In this document: piece by piece, positions 1 through 9,002 of the stretch
How positions within the stretch are numbered: position 1 is the first letter of the stretch
How the letters are laid out: each line of letters starts with the position of its first letter
DNA from: Roseibium sp.
Lineage (GTDB): Bacteria > Pseudomonadota > Alphaproteobacteria > Rhizobiales > Stappiaceae
Direction of reading: 5' to 3'
DNA length: 64,000 nucleotides
Assembly (NCBI GenBank): GCA_017643215.1
Contig: JAEPNV010000001.1
Coordinates: 310,001-374,000, forward strand
The notes under the pieces: model-generated
What the model was told of the DNA's origin: nothing
What the model saw: only the letters and a program-made list of their open reading frames with translations
The model's database searches: none
Position numbers and translations under genes: made by a program

Positions 1-2
1 AT

Positions 3-1109
3 CGTGGCCCCATCAACCTCGATAAAACCTTAGAACTTCACGGTGCCGGTAATGCGGAGATCCGCGCGATAGGGTCCGGAAGCGTCATAACGGTCACGGC
101 ACAAAACGTCGTGGTTTCCGGTTTGACGCTCACCGGATCCGGGCTTTCCCACGAAACGCTTGATGCGGGGGTTAAACTCACCAAAACCGCCCATAATGCC
201 GTTGTCCGCAACAACAGGATCTTGAACAACCTTACCGGCGTCGATGTGCACGGCGCCAGGAATGCCATCGTCTCGAACAACCTGATCGAGGGGCGCCAGG
301 ACCTGCGCATGAATGAGCGCGGCAACGGTATTTACGTCTGGAATGCGCCCGATCTGCTGGCCGAATTCAATACGATCCGCTACGGCCGGGACGGGGTTTT
401 CGTCAACACCAGCCACAAGGATACGTTCCGCAACAATCGCTTCGAGGAGTTGCGGTTCGCGATCCACTACATGCATGGCAACAGCGGCGTCATAGAGGAC
501 AATGTCTCGATGGGCAACGATATCGGCTACGCGCTGATGTTCTCCGATCGCCTCACGGTGCGCAACAACGTATCGATCGGCGACCGGCATCACGGTCTGA
601 TGCTGAACTATGCCAACCGGGCCGTGATTGCCGGCAACCAGGTGTTTGCTGGCGGTGAGAAATGCCTGTTCATGTACAACGCCAACAAGAACACGGTGAT
701 GGACAACCGCTTCGAAGGCTGCCCGATCGGCGTCCACTTCACCGCGGGCTCCGCCAAGAATACGTTTGAGGGCAACGCCTTCATACGCAACCGGACCCAG
801 GTCAAATATGTCGGCAGCCGTGTGCTGGACTGGAGCACCGACGGCCGCGGCAATTTCTGGAGTGACCACGCCGCCTTTGACATGAACGGTGACGGTCTTG
901 CCGACACGGCCTATCGGCCGAACGACATGGTCGACCAGGTGCTGTGGACCCAGCCTTCCGCAAAGCTTTTGATCGGCAGCCCGGCGGTGCAACTGCTGCG
1001 CTGGACGCAGTCCCAATTCCCGGCCCTGCTGCCGGGAGGCATCGTCGACAATGCCCCGTTGATGAATCCGCCGGTTCACAACGAACCGAACGCAGGAGTT
1101 CAGGGATGA
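3..1109 (+). CDS. nosD: NosD, periplasmic copper/maturation protein of nitrous-oxide reductase (5' end outside window)
   Basis: The frame is open from base 3, so the N-terminus and export signal lie upstream of the window. About 368 residues remain. They are built of right-handed beta-helix repeats rich in N-N-x-I/V units (for example NRILNNLTGVDVHG and NNLIEG), the CASH/NosD fold. NosD is a periplasmic protein that works with the NosFY ABC transporter in assembling the CuZ site of nitrous-oxide reductase. The identification is secured by the following nosF, nosY, nosL and nosX genes in the standard order. The stop codon overlaps the nosF start (ATGA). nosR and nosZ would be expected just upstream. 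Confidence 0.95.
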   Translation, partial: RGPINLDKTLELHGAGNAEIRAIGSGSVITVTAQNVVVSGLTLTGSGLSHETLDAGVKLTKTAHNAVVRNNRILNNLTGVDVHGARNAIVSNNLIEGRQDLRMNERGNGIYVWNAPDLLAEFNTIRYGRDGVFVNTSHKDTFRNNRFEELRFAIHYMHGNSGVIEDNVSMGNDIGYALMFSDRLTVRNNVSIGDRHHGLMLNYANRAVIAGNQVFAGGEKCLFMYNANKNTVMDNRFEGCPIGVHFTAGSAKNTFEGNAFIRNRTQVKYVGSRVLDWSTDGRGNFWSDHAAFDMNGDGLADTAYRPNDMVDQVLWTQPSAKLLIGSPAVQLLRWTQSQFPALLPGGIVDNAPLMNPPVHNEPNAGVQG

Positions 1110-2011
1110 CGAATTCCACCCTTACCGTTCAATCGATCACCAAGCGTTTCAAGGGGCAAACGGCTGTCGATCAGGTGTCGTTTGACCTCAAGCCGGGTGA
1201 ACGCGTGGCGCTACTCGGACACAACGGGGCCGGCAAAACCACGCTTTTTAAAATGATCCTGGGGTTTTTGAAGCGCGACAATGGCGATATCTCGGTTCTG
1301 GGGAGCATGCCTGGGAGCAGTCCGGCCCGCCAGGGCACCGCCTATCTGCCGGAATCGGTTGTGTTTCCGGCGGCCCTGACGGGTGAGGAAATCATCCGGT
1401 TCTATGCACGGCTGAAGCGGCAGAAGGCCGGTCGCGCGCTAGAGCTCCTGGAGCGCGTCGGGCTGGCGGAGGCCTCCAAACGGCGTGTCGGAACCTATTC
1501 AAAAGGCATGCGCCAGCGGCTCGGTCTTGCGCAGGCGCTCATTGGAACGCCGCAACTGGTTGTTCTGGACGAACCGACATCCGGCCTCGATCCGATTTCG
1601 CGCCAGAATGTCTACCAGTTGATCGGAGAGATCGCGCAACAGGGTGCGACCGTTCTCTTGTCGTCCCATGCCTTAACCGAATTGGAAGCGCGAACGGACC
1701 GGATCCTGATCCTGTCCAAGGGGCAACTCGTCGCAAATGACGCCCTTGGCTCGTTGCGGGCTCAAGCCGGTCTGCCGATCCGGCTCAAGGTCTGGACCAA
1801 ACCGGGTGCGGCCCAGGAAGTCGCGGACCAGCTTGGCGCCGGCAAGATGAACGGGCGGTCTGTGGAACTTGATTGCGGCCTGGACGACAAGGTGCGGACA
1901 TTGTCGGCGATCAGTGCGCTTGGCCCTCTGGTCGAGGATCTCGACGTCCATGCACCGAGCCTCGATGACGTTTATCGGCACTTTTCGAACACAGCGCACA
2001 AGGGGGCATGA
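1106..2011 (+). CDS. nosF: NosF, ABC transporter ATP-binding protein for N2O reductase maturation
   Basis: A 301-residue cytoplasmic ATPase. Visible are Walker A GHNGAGKTT, the signature YSKGMRQRL, Walker B LVVLDEPTSGLD and the switch histidine in LLSSHALTE. The start at 1106 (MTNSTLTVQS) overlaps the nosD stop by four bases, as usual in nos operons. A longer in-frame start at 944 would run deep into nosD and is rejected. NosF energises NosY, and the pair is needed to deliver a sulfur- or copper-related factor to periplasmic NosD/NosZ. The length and C-terminal extension after the ATPase core match the family. Confidence 0.96.
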   Translation: MTNSTLTVQSITKRFKGQTAVDQVSFDLKPGERVALLGHNGAGKTTLFKMILGFLKRDNGDISVLGSMPGSSPARQGTAYLPESVVFPAALTGEEIIRFYARLKRQKAGRALELLERVGLAEASKRRVGTYSKGMRQRLGLAQALIGTPQLVVLDEPTSGLDPISRQNVYQLIGEIAQQGATVLLSSHALTELEARTDRILILSKGQLVANDALGSLRAQAGLPIRLKVWTKPGAAQEVADQLGAGKMNGRSVELDCGLDDKVRTLSAISALGPLVEDLDVHAPSLDDVYRHFSNTAHKGA

Positions 2012-2014
2012 GGC

Positions 2015-2845
2015 ATGGTCTCCCGTATCCTGACCATCGCTGCGCAAGAGATCCGGATCGGGTTCCGCAACCGATGGATCCTGCTTGCAACGTTGATTCT
2101 CGCGGTCTTTTCGTTGGCCTTGGCGTTGCTCGGGTCCGCACCGGCCGGAACACTCGGCGTCGACCGGCTGACCATCACGGTTGCTTCCCTGGCAAGTCTT
2201 TCGGTCTATCTCGTTCCCCTGATTGCGCTGCTGCTCGCCTTTGACGCGGTTTGTGGCGAAATCGAGCGCGGCACGCTGCTGATGACCTTTTCCTGCCCGA
2301 TTTCCAGGCCGGAATTTCTGATTGGCAAGGCGGTCGGACACACGCTCGTGCTGACCTTCGCCCTTGTCTTCGGCTACGGATTGACCGCGGGCTTGCTTGT
2401 CGCAACAGGCACCGGGTCACTATCAGGTCTGGTTGACTTCATGCGCCTGATCGCGACATCGGTTCTCCTTGGTCTGAGTTTCCTCGCCATTGGCTATGTT
2501 CTGAGCGCGCTGACCCGCCAGGCGGGAACGGCGGCCGCGGCTGCCATTGCCGCCTGGCTTGGTCTGGTCGTGCTCTATGATCTCGCTCTGCTGGGGGCGC
2601 TTGTCGCCAATCCGAGCGGCGTTTTCGCTGCGCAGGTCTTCCCTTATGCGGTGCTGATCAACCCGGCCGATGCCTTCCGCCTGTTCAACCTGGCGGCACT
2701 TGGCGCGAACGATCTGGTCGGCGGCATGGCAGGCGTCGCCGAAACTCTACCCTTCGATCCTGCACTAGCGTTGGCCTCGCTGGCGATTTTCGCCGGCCTC
2801 GCCCTGACGGTCTCAGCCGTGCTCATCCGGAGGATTACGCCATGA
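2015..2845 (+). CDS. nosY: NosY, ABC transporter permease for N2O reductase maturation
   Basis: A 276-residue inner-membrane protein with about six hydrophobic segments, beginning MVSRILTIAAQEIRIGFRNR (the usual cytoplasmic amphipathic start of NosY). It contains FDAVCGEIERGTL and SCPISRPEFLIGK, typical of the ABC-2 permease type. It starts three bases after the nosF stop and its own stop overlaps the nosL start. It is the membrane partner of NosF. Confidence 0.95.
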   Translation: MVSRILTIAAQEIRIGFRNRWILLATLILAVFSLALALLGSAPAGTLGVDRLTITVASLASLSVYLVPLIALLLAFDAVCGEIERGTLLMTFSCPISRPEFLIGKAVGHTLVLTFALVFGYGLTAGLLVATGTGSLSGLVDFMRLIATSVLLGLSFLAIGYVLSALTRQAGTAAAAAIAAWLGLVVLYDLALLGALVANPSGVFAAQVFPYAVLINPADAFRLFNLAALGANDLVGGMAGVAETLPFDPALALASLAIFAGLALTVSAVLIRRITP

Positions 2846-3390
2846 AGCAACGTGTGATTGTCCTTCTTGCGCTCGGTTTGCTGGCAGGATGCCAGGACGA
2901 CATCGAGGTCGCCAAACCGGCCGCGCTCACTCTGACACCCGAAGCTGCCGGTCACTACTGCCAGATGACGGTGCTGGAACATGATGGTCCCAAGGCGCAG
3001 ATCCATCTGACCGGAAATCCCTTTCCGTTCTGGTTTACCCAGGTGCGGGATGCCGTTGCCTTCATGCATTCACCAGAAGAACCCAAGAACATCGCTGCGA
3101 TTTATGTGAACGACATGGACAGGGCTGGCAACTGGCAAGAGCCGGGTTTTGACAACTGGATTGAAGCCGAAACGGCCTGGTTCGTCATCGGCAGCACTCA
3201 GACCGGAGGCATGGGTGCTCCCGAGACGATACCGTTCGGAACGGAAGAAGGCGCAAAGGCCTTTGCCGAGACCCGTGGCGGTCACGTGCTTCGTCTTCAT
3301 GATATCCCGGTCAACTACGTTCTGGCGCCAGTCGAGCTTCCAACAACCGCCCAAATGAGCCACGGCAGGTTGCACGAGGCGGACCAATGA
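2842..3390 (+). CDS. nosL: NosL, outer-membrane copper(I) lipoprotein chaperone
   Basis: A 182-residue lipoprotein. The signal peptide ends in the lipobox LLAGC, with Cys16 as the lipidation site. The NosL hallmark HYCQMTVLEHDGPKAQ follows, holding the conserved Cys and Met thought to bind Cu(I). Another conserved part is FWFTQVRDAVAFM. NosL supplies copper to NosZ in the periplasm. The start overlaps the nosY stop and the stop overlaps the nosX start (ATGA both times), so translation is probably coupled through the whole cluster. Confidence 0.95.
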   Translation: MKQRVIVLLALGLLAGCQDDIEVAKPAALTLTPEAAGHYCQMTVLEHDGPKAQIHLTGNPFPFWFTQVRDAVAFMHSPEEPKNIAAIYVNDMDRAGNWQEPGFDNWIEAETAWFVIGSTQTGGMGAPETIPFGTEEGAKAFAETRGGHVLRLHDIPVNYVLAPVELPTTAQMSHGRLHEADQ

Positions 3391-4457
3391 CAAACAACAC
3401 CGTTCAGACGCGGGGCGTCAGCAGACGGAGACTGATCAAGATTTGCGCCGCCGCCACGGCAGGCGCGGTTTTCCCCCTGTCAACAATTGAGGCCGCTCCG
3501 GCCCTGCATCGCTGGAAAGGCATTGCGCTTGGCGCGCGCGCGGAAATCAACCTGCTTCACGAAGACCGGAGCGAAGCAAGGCGTCTGTTCAACCTGATGG
3601 AAGGCGAAATCCGGCGGCTCGAGACCATATTCAGCCTTTACCGGAATGACAGCGAATTGGTTCGTTTGAACCGTGAGGGGCGGCTTCTTTCTCCGTCTCA
3701 TGAATTGGTCGAGCTTCTCAGCCTGTCGAAACGGATCCATAGGGCAACGGACGGTGCATTCGATCCGACAGTTCAGCCGCTGTGGACGCACTACGCTAGC
3801 TTATCATCGCGGGAGAAGGTCAGAGCTCGTGAGGCGGTCGGCAGCTGTATTGGTTTCGAAAACGTTTTGGTTCAAGCGGATGAAATCAGGCTTTTGAGAC
3901 AGGGCATGGCGCTCACCCTCAATGGCATCGCGCAAGGTTTCATCACGGATCGAATTACAGCGTTACTTGCCGCAAATGGCTGTAAGGACATGGTGGTCGA
4001 TATCGGTGAACTGACAGTCAGGGGAAAGCCGCCAAATGTGATGCCGGTCGGACAGGCAGGCTGGCCTGTCACGCTCCGCCCCAGTGCGGAACACCCTGCG
4101 GCCTTTGCGAAAATCGAGCTTTCGGACGCCGCTGTGGCAAGCTCGGCCAAGCGTGGCACGACGTTTGACCGCTCAGCTCAGCTTTCGCATATTCTGGATC
4201 CAAAGCGCGGAAGACCGGCAGATACCGGCCTTGCTGCCGTCAGTGTTGTTGAAGGAAACGCAGCCGTGGCTGATGGCTTGTCGACCGGAGCACTTGTCCT
4301 CGGGGAAAATCAACTCCGGTCCGTTTTGGCAAAGTTTCCGGCCGCCAGTGCATTTGTCGTTCGCGAGGACGGCAGTTCCGCGTGGGTTGCTCCGTCCGGA
4401 TCAGCAGCAGCGTTCCCGCCAGATACCGTAAAGCCGAATGACCGGCAGGGCGAATGA
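3387..4457 (+). CDS. nosX: NosX, ApbE-family FAD:protein FMN transferase for the N2O reductase system
   Basis: A 356-residue exported protein with a twin-arginine signal (SRRRLIKICAAATAGAVFPL). It has ApbE-family blocks including TDGAFDPTVQPLW, DIGELTVRGK, SHILDPKRGRPA and VADGLSTGALVLG, the latter holding the conserved D and T near the Mg/FAD site. NosX covalently attaches FMN to NosR, the electron donor of N2O reductase. It is the last nos gene here. The next gene is convergent, so the operon ends in the 94-bp gap after it, although no clear terminator was seen. Confidence 0.94.
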   Translation: MTNNTVQTRGVSRRRLIKICAAATAGAVFPLSTIEAAPALHRWKGIALGARAEINLLHEDRSEARRLFNLMEGEIRRLETIFSLYRNDSELVRLNREGRLLSPSHELVELLSLSKRIHRATDGAFDPTVQPLWTHYASLSSREKVRAREAVGSCIGFENVLVQADEIRLLRQGMALTLNGIAQGFITDRITALLAANGCKDMVVDIGELTVRGKPPNVMPVGQAGWPVTLRPSAEHPAAFAKIELSDAAVASSAKRGTTFDRSAQLSHILDPKRGRPADTGLAAVSVVEGNAAVADGLSTGALVLGENQLRSVLAKFPAASAFVVREDGSSAWVAPSGSAAAFPPDTVKPNDRQGE

Positions 4458-4551
4458 AGCCAGAAGCCACAATGGTCCTGAGCGTCTTTTCCTTTCATGC
4501 ACAGGTGCGCTGGTGTCGTCCATTCGCGCGACTGACAAGCAAATCGTGTCG

Positions 4552-5256
4552 TCAGGCTCGGTGCCAACCATTGACCGGATCGGTCTCGGAAAATGCCCGC
4601 AACTGGTCGATATCCTGGATCGTCGCATGGTTGCGGTTGATATGGACACCGGTGGCTTTCAGGCGGGCAAATGAGCGTGACAAACTTTCCGGCTTCATCC
4701 CCAGACGGCCGGCAATCAGGATCTTGTCATAGGGCAGGACCACCTCACAGCTGCCAGAATCCTGTTCGCAGAGTTCCAGCAAAAACTCCGCGACACGCTG
4801 TGGTCCGGTTTGAGCTTTAAGCTGTTCAAGTTGAGAAACGAGGGAATGAAGATGCGTGAACGTGGACGCCAGCATCGAAACAGCGAGTTCCGGATCCTTT
4901 CGCATGGCCGCCTGCAGCGCCGAACCCGGAATTCGCATGACCTCACAATGTGACACGGCCTCGGCCGAGACCGGATAGGCAAGGCCGCGAAAGGCGACGG
5001 CTTCCCCGAAACTTTCCCCTTTTGCAAACACGTTCACGATAGCTTCTTCACCGTTTGGTGTAATCCGGAACAGTTTGACCCAACCATCAATCACAATGTG
5101 AATGGCTTGCGCTGTTTCTCCCTGATGGAACAGGCTTTCTCCGCGCGTGTAATTTCGACAACTGGACATGCCGAGGACCATATCTTGCGTTTGCTGTGCC
5201 AAGCTCTTTAACAGCAAGGAGTTTTGCGCGATTTTTCTCTGGCGGCCTGTCGACAT
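4552..5256 (-). CDS. Crp/Fnr-family regulator, DNR/NNR-like (nitric-oxide type) candidate
   Basis: A 234-residue regulator counted from ATG 5256 (MSTGRQRK). A longer TTG start at 5295 has no visible ribosome site. It has a cyclic-nucleotide-binding-type beta-barrel (residues about 20-130), a long dimer helix, and a C-terminal helix-turn-helix with ESLSRSFARL. The E-x-x-S-R recognition pattern is that of FNR, predicting a TTGAT-type site. The N-terminal cysteine cluster of FNR is absent (only one Cys near the start), so an Fe-S oxygen sensor is unlikely. Its position beside nos genes suggests a heme/NO-type denitrification regulator (DNR, NnrR or DnrD class). The subfamily is inferred. Confidence 0.85.
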   Translation of the reverse strand: MSTGRQRKIAQNSLLLKSLAQQTQDMVLGMSSCRNYTRGESLFHQGETAQAIHIVIDGWVKLFRITPNGEEAIVNVFAKGESFGEAVAFRGLAYPVSAEAVSHCEVMRIPGSALQAAMRKDPELAVSMLASTFTHLHSLVSQLEQLKAQTGPQRVAEFLLELCEQDSGSCEVVLPYDKILIAGRLGMKPESLSRSFARLKATGVHINRNHATIQDIDQLRAFSETDPVNGWHRA

Positions 5257-5680
5257 TCTGCTCGATTCTGCCCGGGTTGGGCTTTTTGCGACCAATTACT
5301 GTGTGACAAACAAACAATGCGGCTCATTTGATCGGATAAATTAATGCTGGGCAAGCCGCCCGATTGCAATCGTTGCGCGCCGAGAAACTCCATTCATCTG
5401 TGCGCATCAAGCGTCACGGTAATGCCGATTCCGAATAAAACGTCAGAAAAACCACTGTTCATGAAGCGCTGTGGCAAGGTGTGACACGACACGTGGATGG
5501 AATTTCGGGCCGTTGAAGCCATCCGTACACCCCAGTGCACTTGGCATGCCCGCAGCGCATGTGGGTTTCGTGCGCCGAAGCAGTCCTTCGTTCCGCCTGC
5601 AGAGAACACCAAGAAACCGCCCGCGTCACAAGCCCGCGCCTGATGACCTGACCTTACTCCAGATCGCTCTCTGCCCGATG
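5257..5680. other. Intergenic region, 424 bp, with one weak FNR-like site
   Basis: No coding frame here looks real. At 5327-5340 the sequence TTTGATCGGATAAA has a perfect TTGAT half-site and a poor second half with the wrong spacing (three instead of four bases). It might be a degenerate Crp/Fnr site upstream of the regulator gene, but this is weak. The remainder (5345-5680) shows nothing recognisable. Confidence 0.3.
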
Positions 5681-6646
5681 CTAGAGGGCGCTGGTGGCGC
5701 GCAGTGCCAAGAATCCGAGATATGCCGTATACAAAACCAGAAATACCGCACCCTCGCGACGCGACAACCGCGCTTCGGTAAACGCGAAATAGAGAAGAAG
5801 CGCGGTTACGGCAACGAGCAGCCACAAATCATAGGTCAGAACCTTGGGCGGGACTGTGATAGGCGCAACGGCGGCCGCCACGCCGATGATTCCGAGCGTG
5901 TTGAAAATATTGCTGCCGATGATGTTGCCGAAGGCGATGTCCGTCTGTTTGCGCAGTGCGGCGATAACGGACGTCGCAAGCTCCGGCAAAGACGTGCCGA
6001 TAGCGACGATCGTCAGGCCGATAACCGTTTCGGAAACGCCCAAAGTGCGCGCGATGGAAATCGAACCGGACACCATCCAGTTCGCGCCGAAAATGACCAG
6101 CGCCACACCGCCGGCCGCAATTAGCGTGCTGAGCCACAAGGCGCGCGGCCGCACCGCAACAAGCTCCGTCGCTTCGACGTGCAGCTTCGCCTGCCGGTCG
6201 AATTCCCCCCGCTCTTTGACGTAGGTAAAACCGACATAGGCGAGGAGTATTGCCAGGAAGACGACGCCCGTGAGCCGCCCGAATTCACCGTTGAGCGCGA
6301 AGACGACGCATGCGCCAGTGGCGATTGCGAGCATTGGGGCGTCTCGCTTGAACGCGCGCGGTTCGGCGCAGATGGGAGTAATCGCTGCGGTCAGACCAAG
6401 GATCAGAAGGATGTTGGCGATGTTGCTGCCGATGACATTGCCGATGGCGATACCGGACGAGCCCTGCAGCACGGCGCTGAGGCTGGTGACAAGTTCCGGC
6501 GTCGAGGTGCCGAAGCCGACAAGCACGAGTCCGGTCACCAGCGGCGATATCTTCAGCCGCTCCGCCGCGCCGACCGCGCCGCGAACAAGAGCATCGCCAC
6601 CAACACCCAGAAAGATCAGCCCAACGAGAATCTGCATCGCAGCCAT
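5681..6646 (-). CDS. Calcium/sodium antiporter (CaCA family, YrbG type)
   Basis: A 321-residue membrane protein with about ten hydrophobic segments. It has the two diagnostic inverted alpha-repeats: GFGTSTPELVTS (around residue 45) with GNVIGSNIANILL, and AIGTSLPELATS (around residue 215) with GNIIGSNIFNTLG. The acidic Glu in each PEL motif is the ion-binding residue of K+-independent and K+-dependent Na+/Ca2+ exchangers. It is predicted to export Ca2+ in exchange for Na+. It is monocistronic, with no functional neighbour that explains it. Confidence 0.93.
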   Translation of the reverse strand: MAAMQILVGLIFLGVGGDALVRGAVGAAERLKISPLVTGLVLVGFGTSTPELVTSLSAVLQGSSGIAIGNVIGSNIANILLILGLTAAITPICAEPRAFKRDAPMLAIATGACVVFALNGEFGRLTGVVFLAILLAYVGFTYVKERGEFDRQAKLHVEATELVAVRPRALWLSTLIAAGGVALVIFGANWMVSGSISIARTLGVSETVIGLTIVAIGTSLPELATSVIAALRKQTDIAFGNIIGSNIFNTLGIIGVAAAVAPITVPPKVLTYDLWLLVAVTALLLYFAFTEARLSRREGAVFLVLYTAYLGFLALRATSAL

Positions 6647-7305
6647 GGCTTCAGCTTAGCGTTTTCCAGCTTGAACCGAAACACACGCGGATGCTCCGGC
6701 GGCATATGCGATTGCTTCAACAAGTTGTCCGCGGTCGCAGAAGTGTTGGTCACGGCAAGTCGATCACGGTCCGTCTGGTTGCGCCGGTCCTGTAGGGCAA
6801 CAGCGCGACCTGAATGCGGCTCTCTTGGCGGGATATGGCATTGAACCGAGTGAGCAAATGACTCACACCGCCTATGGGCCACATTGTGAAGGACAATACC
6901 CATCAGAAAAAAGATATAGGGTTTTGGTCTTCAAGAAACCCGGCGCATCGGTCGCGTGACGGGTTTTGATCACGATGTAAGTGAGGTCAAATGAGTTATC
7001 CGAATCCGTTGGGCTTCACCCATCCGCCTGCGTCGTTTGGCTTTGCCCAGCGCATGATTGCGTAGAGCGATCAACTTGCTCACGCAGATCCCGGATTAGG
7101 CCTACGGCTGTCCGGTTTGATTTTCGGTGGCCGCCGTTTTTGCTGAGACAAGCGGCAAGGACCCCTTCTCGATCTTTGCAGGGATGAGGCGATGTCGCGC
7201 CGTTTCAGTGTGGTTGTCCCCTCTGCATGCCGAAACAAAAAGGCAAATGATATCAGACCGGGACGTCTATACTTGCGCGTTAAACCGGACAGCGGCGGGT
7301 GCGGA
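6647..7305. other. Intergenic region, 659 bp, no gene seen
   Basis: Open frames here on both strands have compositions unlike real proteins and no recognisable motif. TTGAT followed by CACGATGTA near 6966 resembles half of an FNR box only. No tRNA or terminator was recognised. The region borders the broken universal stress protein gene at 7306, so it may be decayed sequence. Confidence 0.4.
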
Positions 7306-7515
7306 TTATGGGTCCGGCATGCCGGCAAGATCCGCCGCGGTCGGGCTGACGAAACTCGCCGGTTTGATGTCGACGACCGAGCACGCAATCGAGTTCAGAA
7401 CATCTTCGGCAGTGTTGCCGATGATGACGCCGCTGAGCCCCGTCCGCGCGACCGTTCTCATGACGACAAGATCCGCCGACTGGTATTTCGCCTCGTCGGG
7501 GATCACCGCCCGGGC
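7306..7515 (-). pseudogene. C-terminal remnant of a universal stress protein (UspA family)
   Basis: About 70 residues remain. They match the C-terminus of two-domain/UspE-like stress proteins: AVIPDEAKYQSADLVVM, then RTGLSGVIIGNTAEDVLNSI, then SVVDIKPASFVSP. The G-x-I-x-G-N-T-A-E loop is the nucleotide-binding signature of the fold. The rest of the gene is missing. Upstream in the reading direction (beyond 7515) the frame closes quickly with a stop at about 7526-7528, next to a copy of the 20-bp repeat at 7531. This looks like a deletion or insertion scar rather than a short functional gene. Confidence 0.75.
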
Positions 7516-7527
7516 GGGAAATACACC

Positions 7528-7547
7528 TCAAATTCGTCCACAGGGCC
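7528..7547 (-). repeat. 20-bp direct repeat, copy A
   Basis: On the minus strand the sequence fits GGCCCTGYGGACGAATTKGA. It lies about 13 nt after the stop codon of the MFS gene and directly borders the universal stress protein remnant. The 17-bp core is identical to copy B and differs by one base from copy C. Confidence 0.6.
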
Positions 7548-7559
7548 TGATGGGAAGGT

Positions 7560-8849
7560 TTACTTCTTGTCCGTTGTCTCAGGACGAACGGGCACCCCAG
7601 GTTCAAGCGGCATGGCTTCCTCTTCTCCGGACGCCAGAGTCGCGGTTTCAGGCGTCGCGACCCGGGCAGGTACACCGATCTGAAAGCTGCCCTTGTCGCT
7701 CTCGGCAACGGCAGATCTTTGGGTCATCCGCCAGAGTGTAAAGACGATCATCACCACATGTGCTGCAATGGTCGTCAGGAAAAGCCCGCGAGGTCCGACT
7801 TCAGACATCAACACACCGGCGACCAGCGGTCCGACGATCGAACCTATTCCAAACACCATCAACAGGCCTCCGGAAACCTGAATTGAGGTTCCAGGTGGCG
7901 CATGATCATTCGCATGCGCCACGATGATTGGATACATCGCGAAAATGGCAGCCCCGAAGGCCCCCACGAGGAGCAGATTGGCGATGCGGCTTTCGGGCGC
8001 CAGCACAACGAAGGCAATGTCCGTTGCAAGGGCAAGCGCTGCCACGGCGAGGAGCACAATGCGGCGATCCACGCGGTCGCTGAGATAACCGACCGGAACT
8101 TGTGCCAACGCACCGGCTAGAATGGGCAGGCTCGCGAAGAGGGTGATTGATGTCAGCGCCAGCCCGACGCCGCCGGCGTAGACGGCCGCGAGTGTGCCGA
8201 ACGCCGCGTTCGAAACGCCAACCAGAAACACGGCGGCGACGGCAACCGGCGAGTTTCTCCAAAGCACCGGCAAATTCAGCTTGACGGACGTCAGCGGCGA
8301 GGGTGAAGCGGATGTCGAAAGCGCCGTTGGAACCAGCGCCAAGCAATAGACGATCGCACCGACCGCGAAAAACAGAAAACCAGTCGTGTCACCAAGGGAA
8401 ATCACCATCTGGCCTGCAGTCATGGCCGCAAGATTAACCATGGTATAGACGCCGAAAATCGTGCCGCGCGTGCTTGGCTCTGCTCGTTCATTGAGCCAGG
8501 ATTCCACGATCATGGCCGCGCCCGCGAAACAAAAACCAGAGGCGGCGCGGATTGGGATCCATGCCCACGACTCGACAATGAGGGCCTGAAGCAGCATGGA
8601 GACCGCGGCAATCGCACACATTACGCCGAAGGTCCGGATGTGACCGACTGCACCGACGAGACGTGGCACAAACACGCAGCCGAGCACATAGCCGATTGCC
8701 CAACCGGTGCCAAGAAGTCCGAGTGAGCTTGCGGAGAACCCCTCAATAGTTCCGCGCACCGGGAGGATCAGACCATGTATGCCGCCGGCAAAGAGCAGCA
8801 GGCCCGACCCAAACAAAAGAGCGGCGATTGGGACGAGCTGTCTGATCAA
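7560..8849 (-). CDS. MFS transporter (YcaD-like)
   Basis: A 429-residue protein with twelve predicted transmembrane segments and the major facilitator layout. It includes an R-x-x-G-type loop (SDRVDRRIVLL, between TM8 and TM9) and VESWLNERAEPSTRGTIFGVY in the central part, a pattern typical of the YcaD/YfkF branch. The hydrophilic C-terminal tail of about 45 residues is variable. The substrate cannot be inferred. It is monocistronic, and its nearest neighbours are a gene remnant and two copies of a short repeat. Confidence 0.88.
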   Translation of the reverse strand: MIRQLVPIAALLFGSGLLLFAGGIHGLILPVRGTIEGFSASSLGLLGTGWAIGYVLGCVFVPRLVGAVGHIRTFGVMCAIAAVSMLLQALIVESWAWIPIRAASGFCFAGAAMIVESWLNERAEPSTRGTIFGVYTMVNLAAMTAGQMVISLGDTTGFLFFAVGAIVYCLALVPTALSTSASPSPLTSVKLNLPVLWRNSPVAVAAVFLVGVSNAAFGTLAAVYAGGVGLALTSITLFASLPILAGALAQVPVGYLSDRVDRRIVLLAVAALALATDIAFVVLAPESRIANLLLVGAFGAAIFAMYPIIVAHANDHAPPGTSIQVSGGLLMVFGIGSIVGPLVAGVLMSEVGPRGLFLTTIAAHVVMIVFTLWRMTQRSAVAESDKGSFQIGVPARVATPETATLASGEEEAMPLEPGVPVRPETTDKK

Positions 8850-8964
8850 GGGTCTTTTGGCCGCAAGTTGGGAAAACTTTTGTGAACAAATGACGGCAGT
8901 TCACCGAAATCGAGAAGTCCAAGTTACTGGCCAACTGGCCGCCTGGTCAAATTGAAACGGCGCC

Positions 8965-8984
8965 TCCAATTCGTCCACAGGGCC
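8965..8984 (-). repeat. 20-bp direct repeat, copy B
   Basis: Same orientation as copies A and C, located 18 nt after the stop codon of the desuccinylase-family gene. It shares 21 of 22 bases with copy A (extended) and 19 of 20 with copy C. Confidence 0.6.
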
Positions 8985-9002
8985 CAGGAACAGTCGCGGC
9001 GG

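Noticed and set aside
30-1079. Long minus-strand open frame opposite nosD
   Set aside because: Antisense shadow of a GC-rich gene; no domain or ribosome site, and nosD is unambiguous.
944-1105. In-frame extension of nosF upstream of ATG 1106
   Set aside because: It lies wholly inside nosD, and the translation there has no similarity to ABC ATPases; the ATGA overlap at 1106 is the normal junction.
5394-6124. Plus- and minus-strand frames upstream of and overlapping the Na+/Ca2+ exchanger
   Set aside because: The exchanger explains the coding signal; the other frames lack motifs and start sites.
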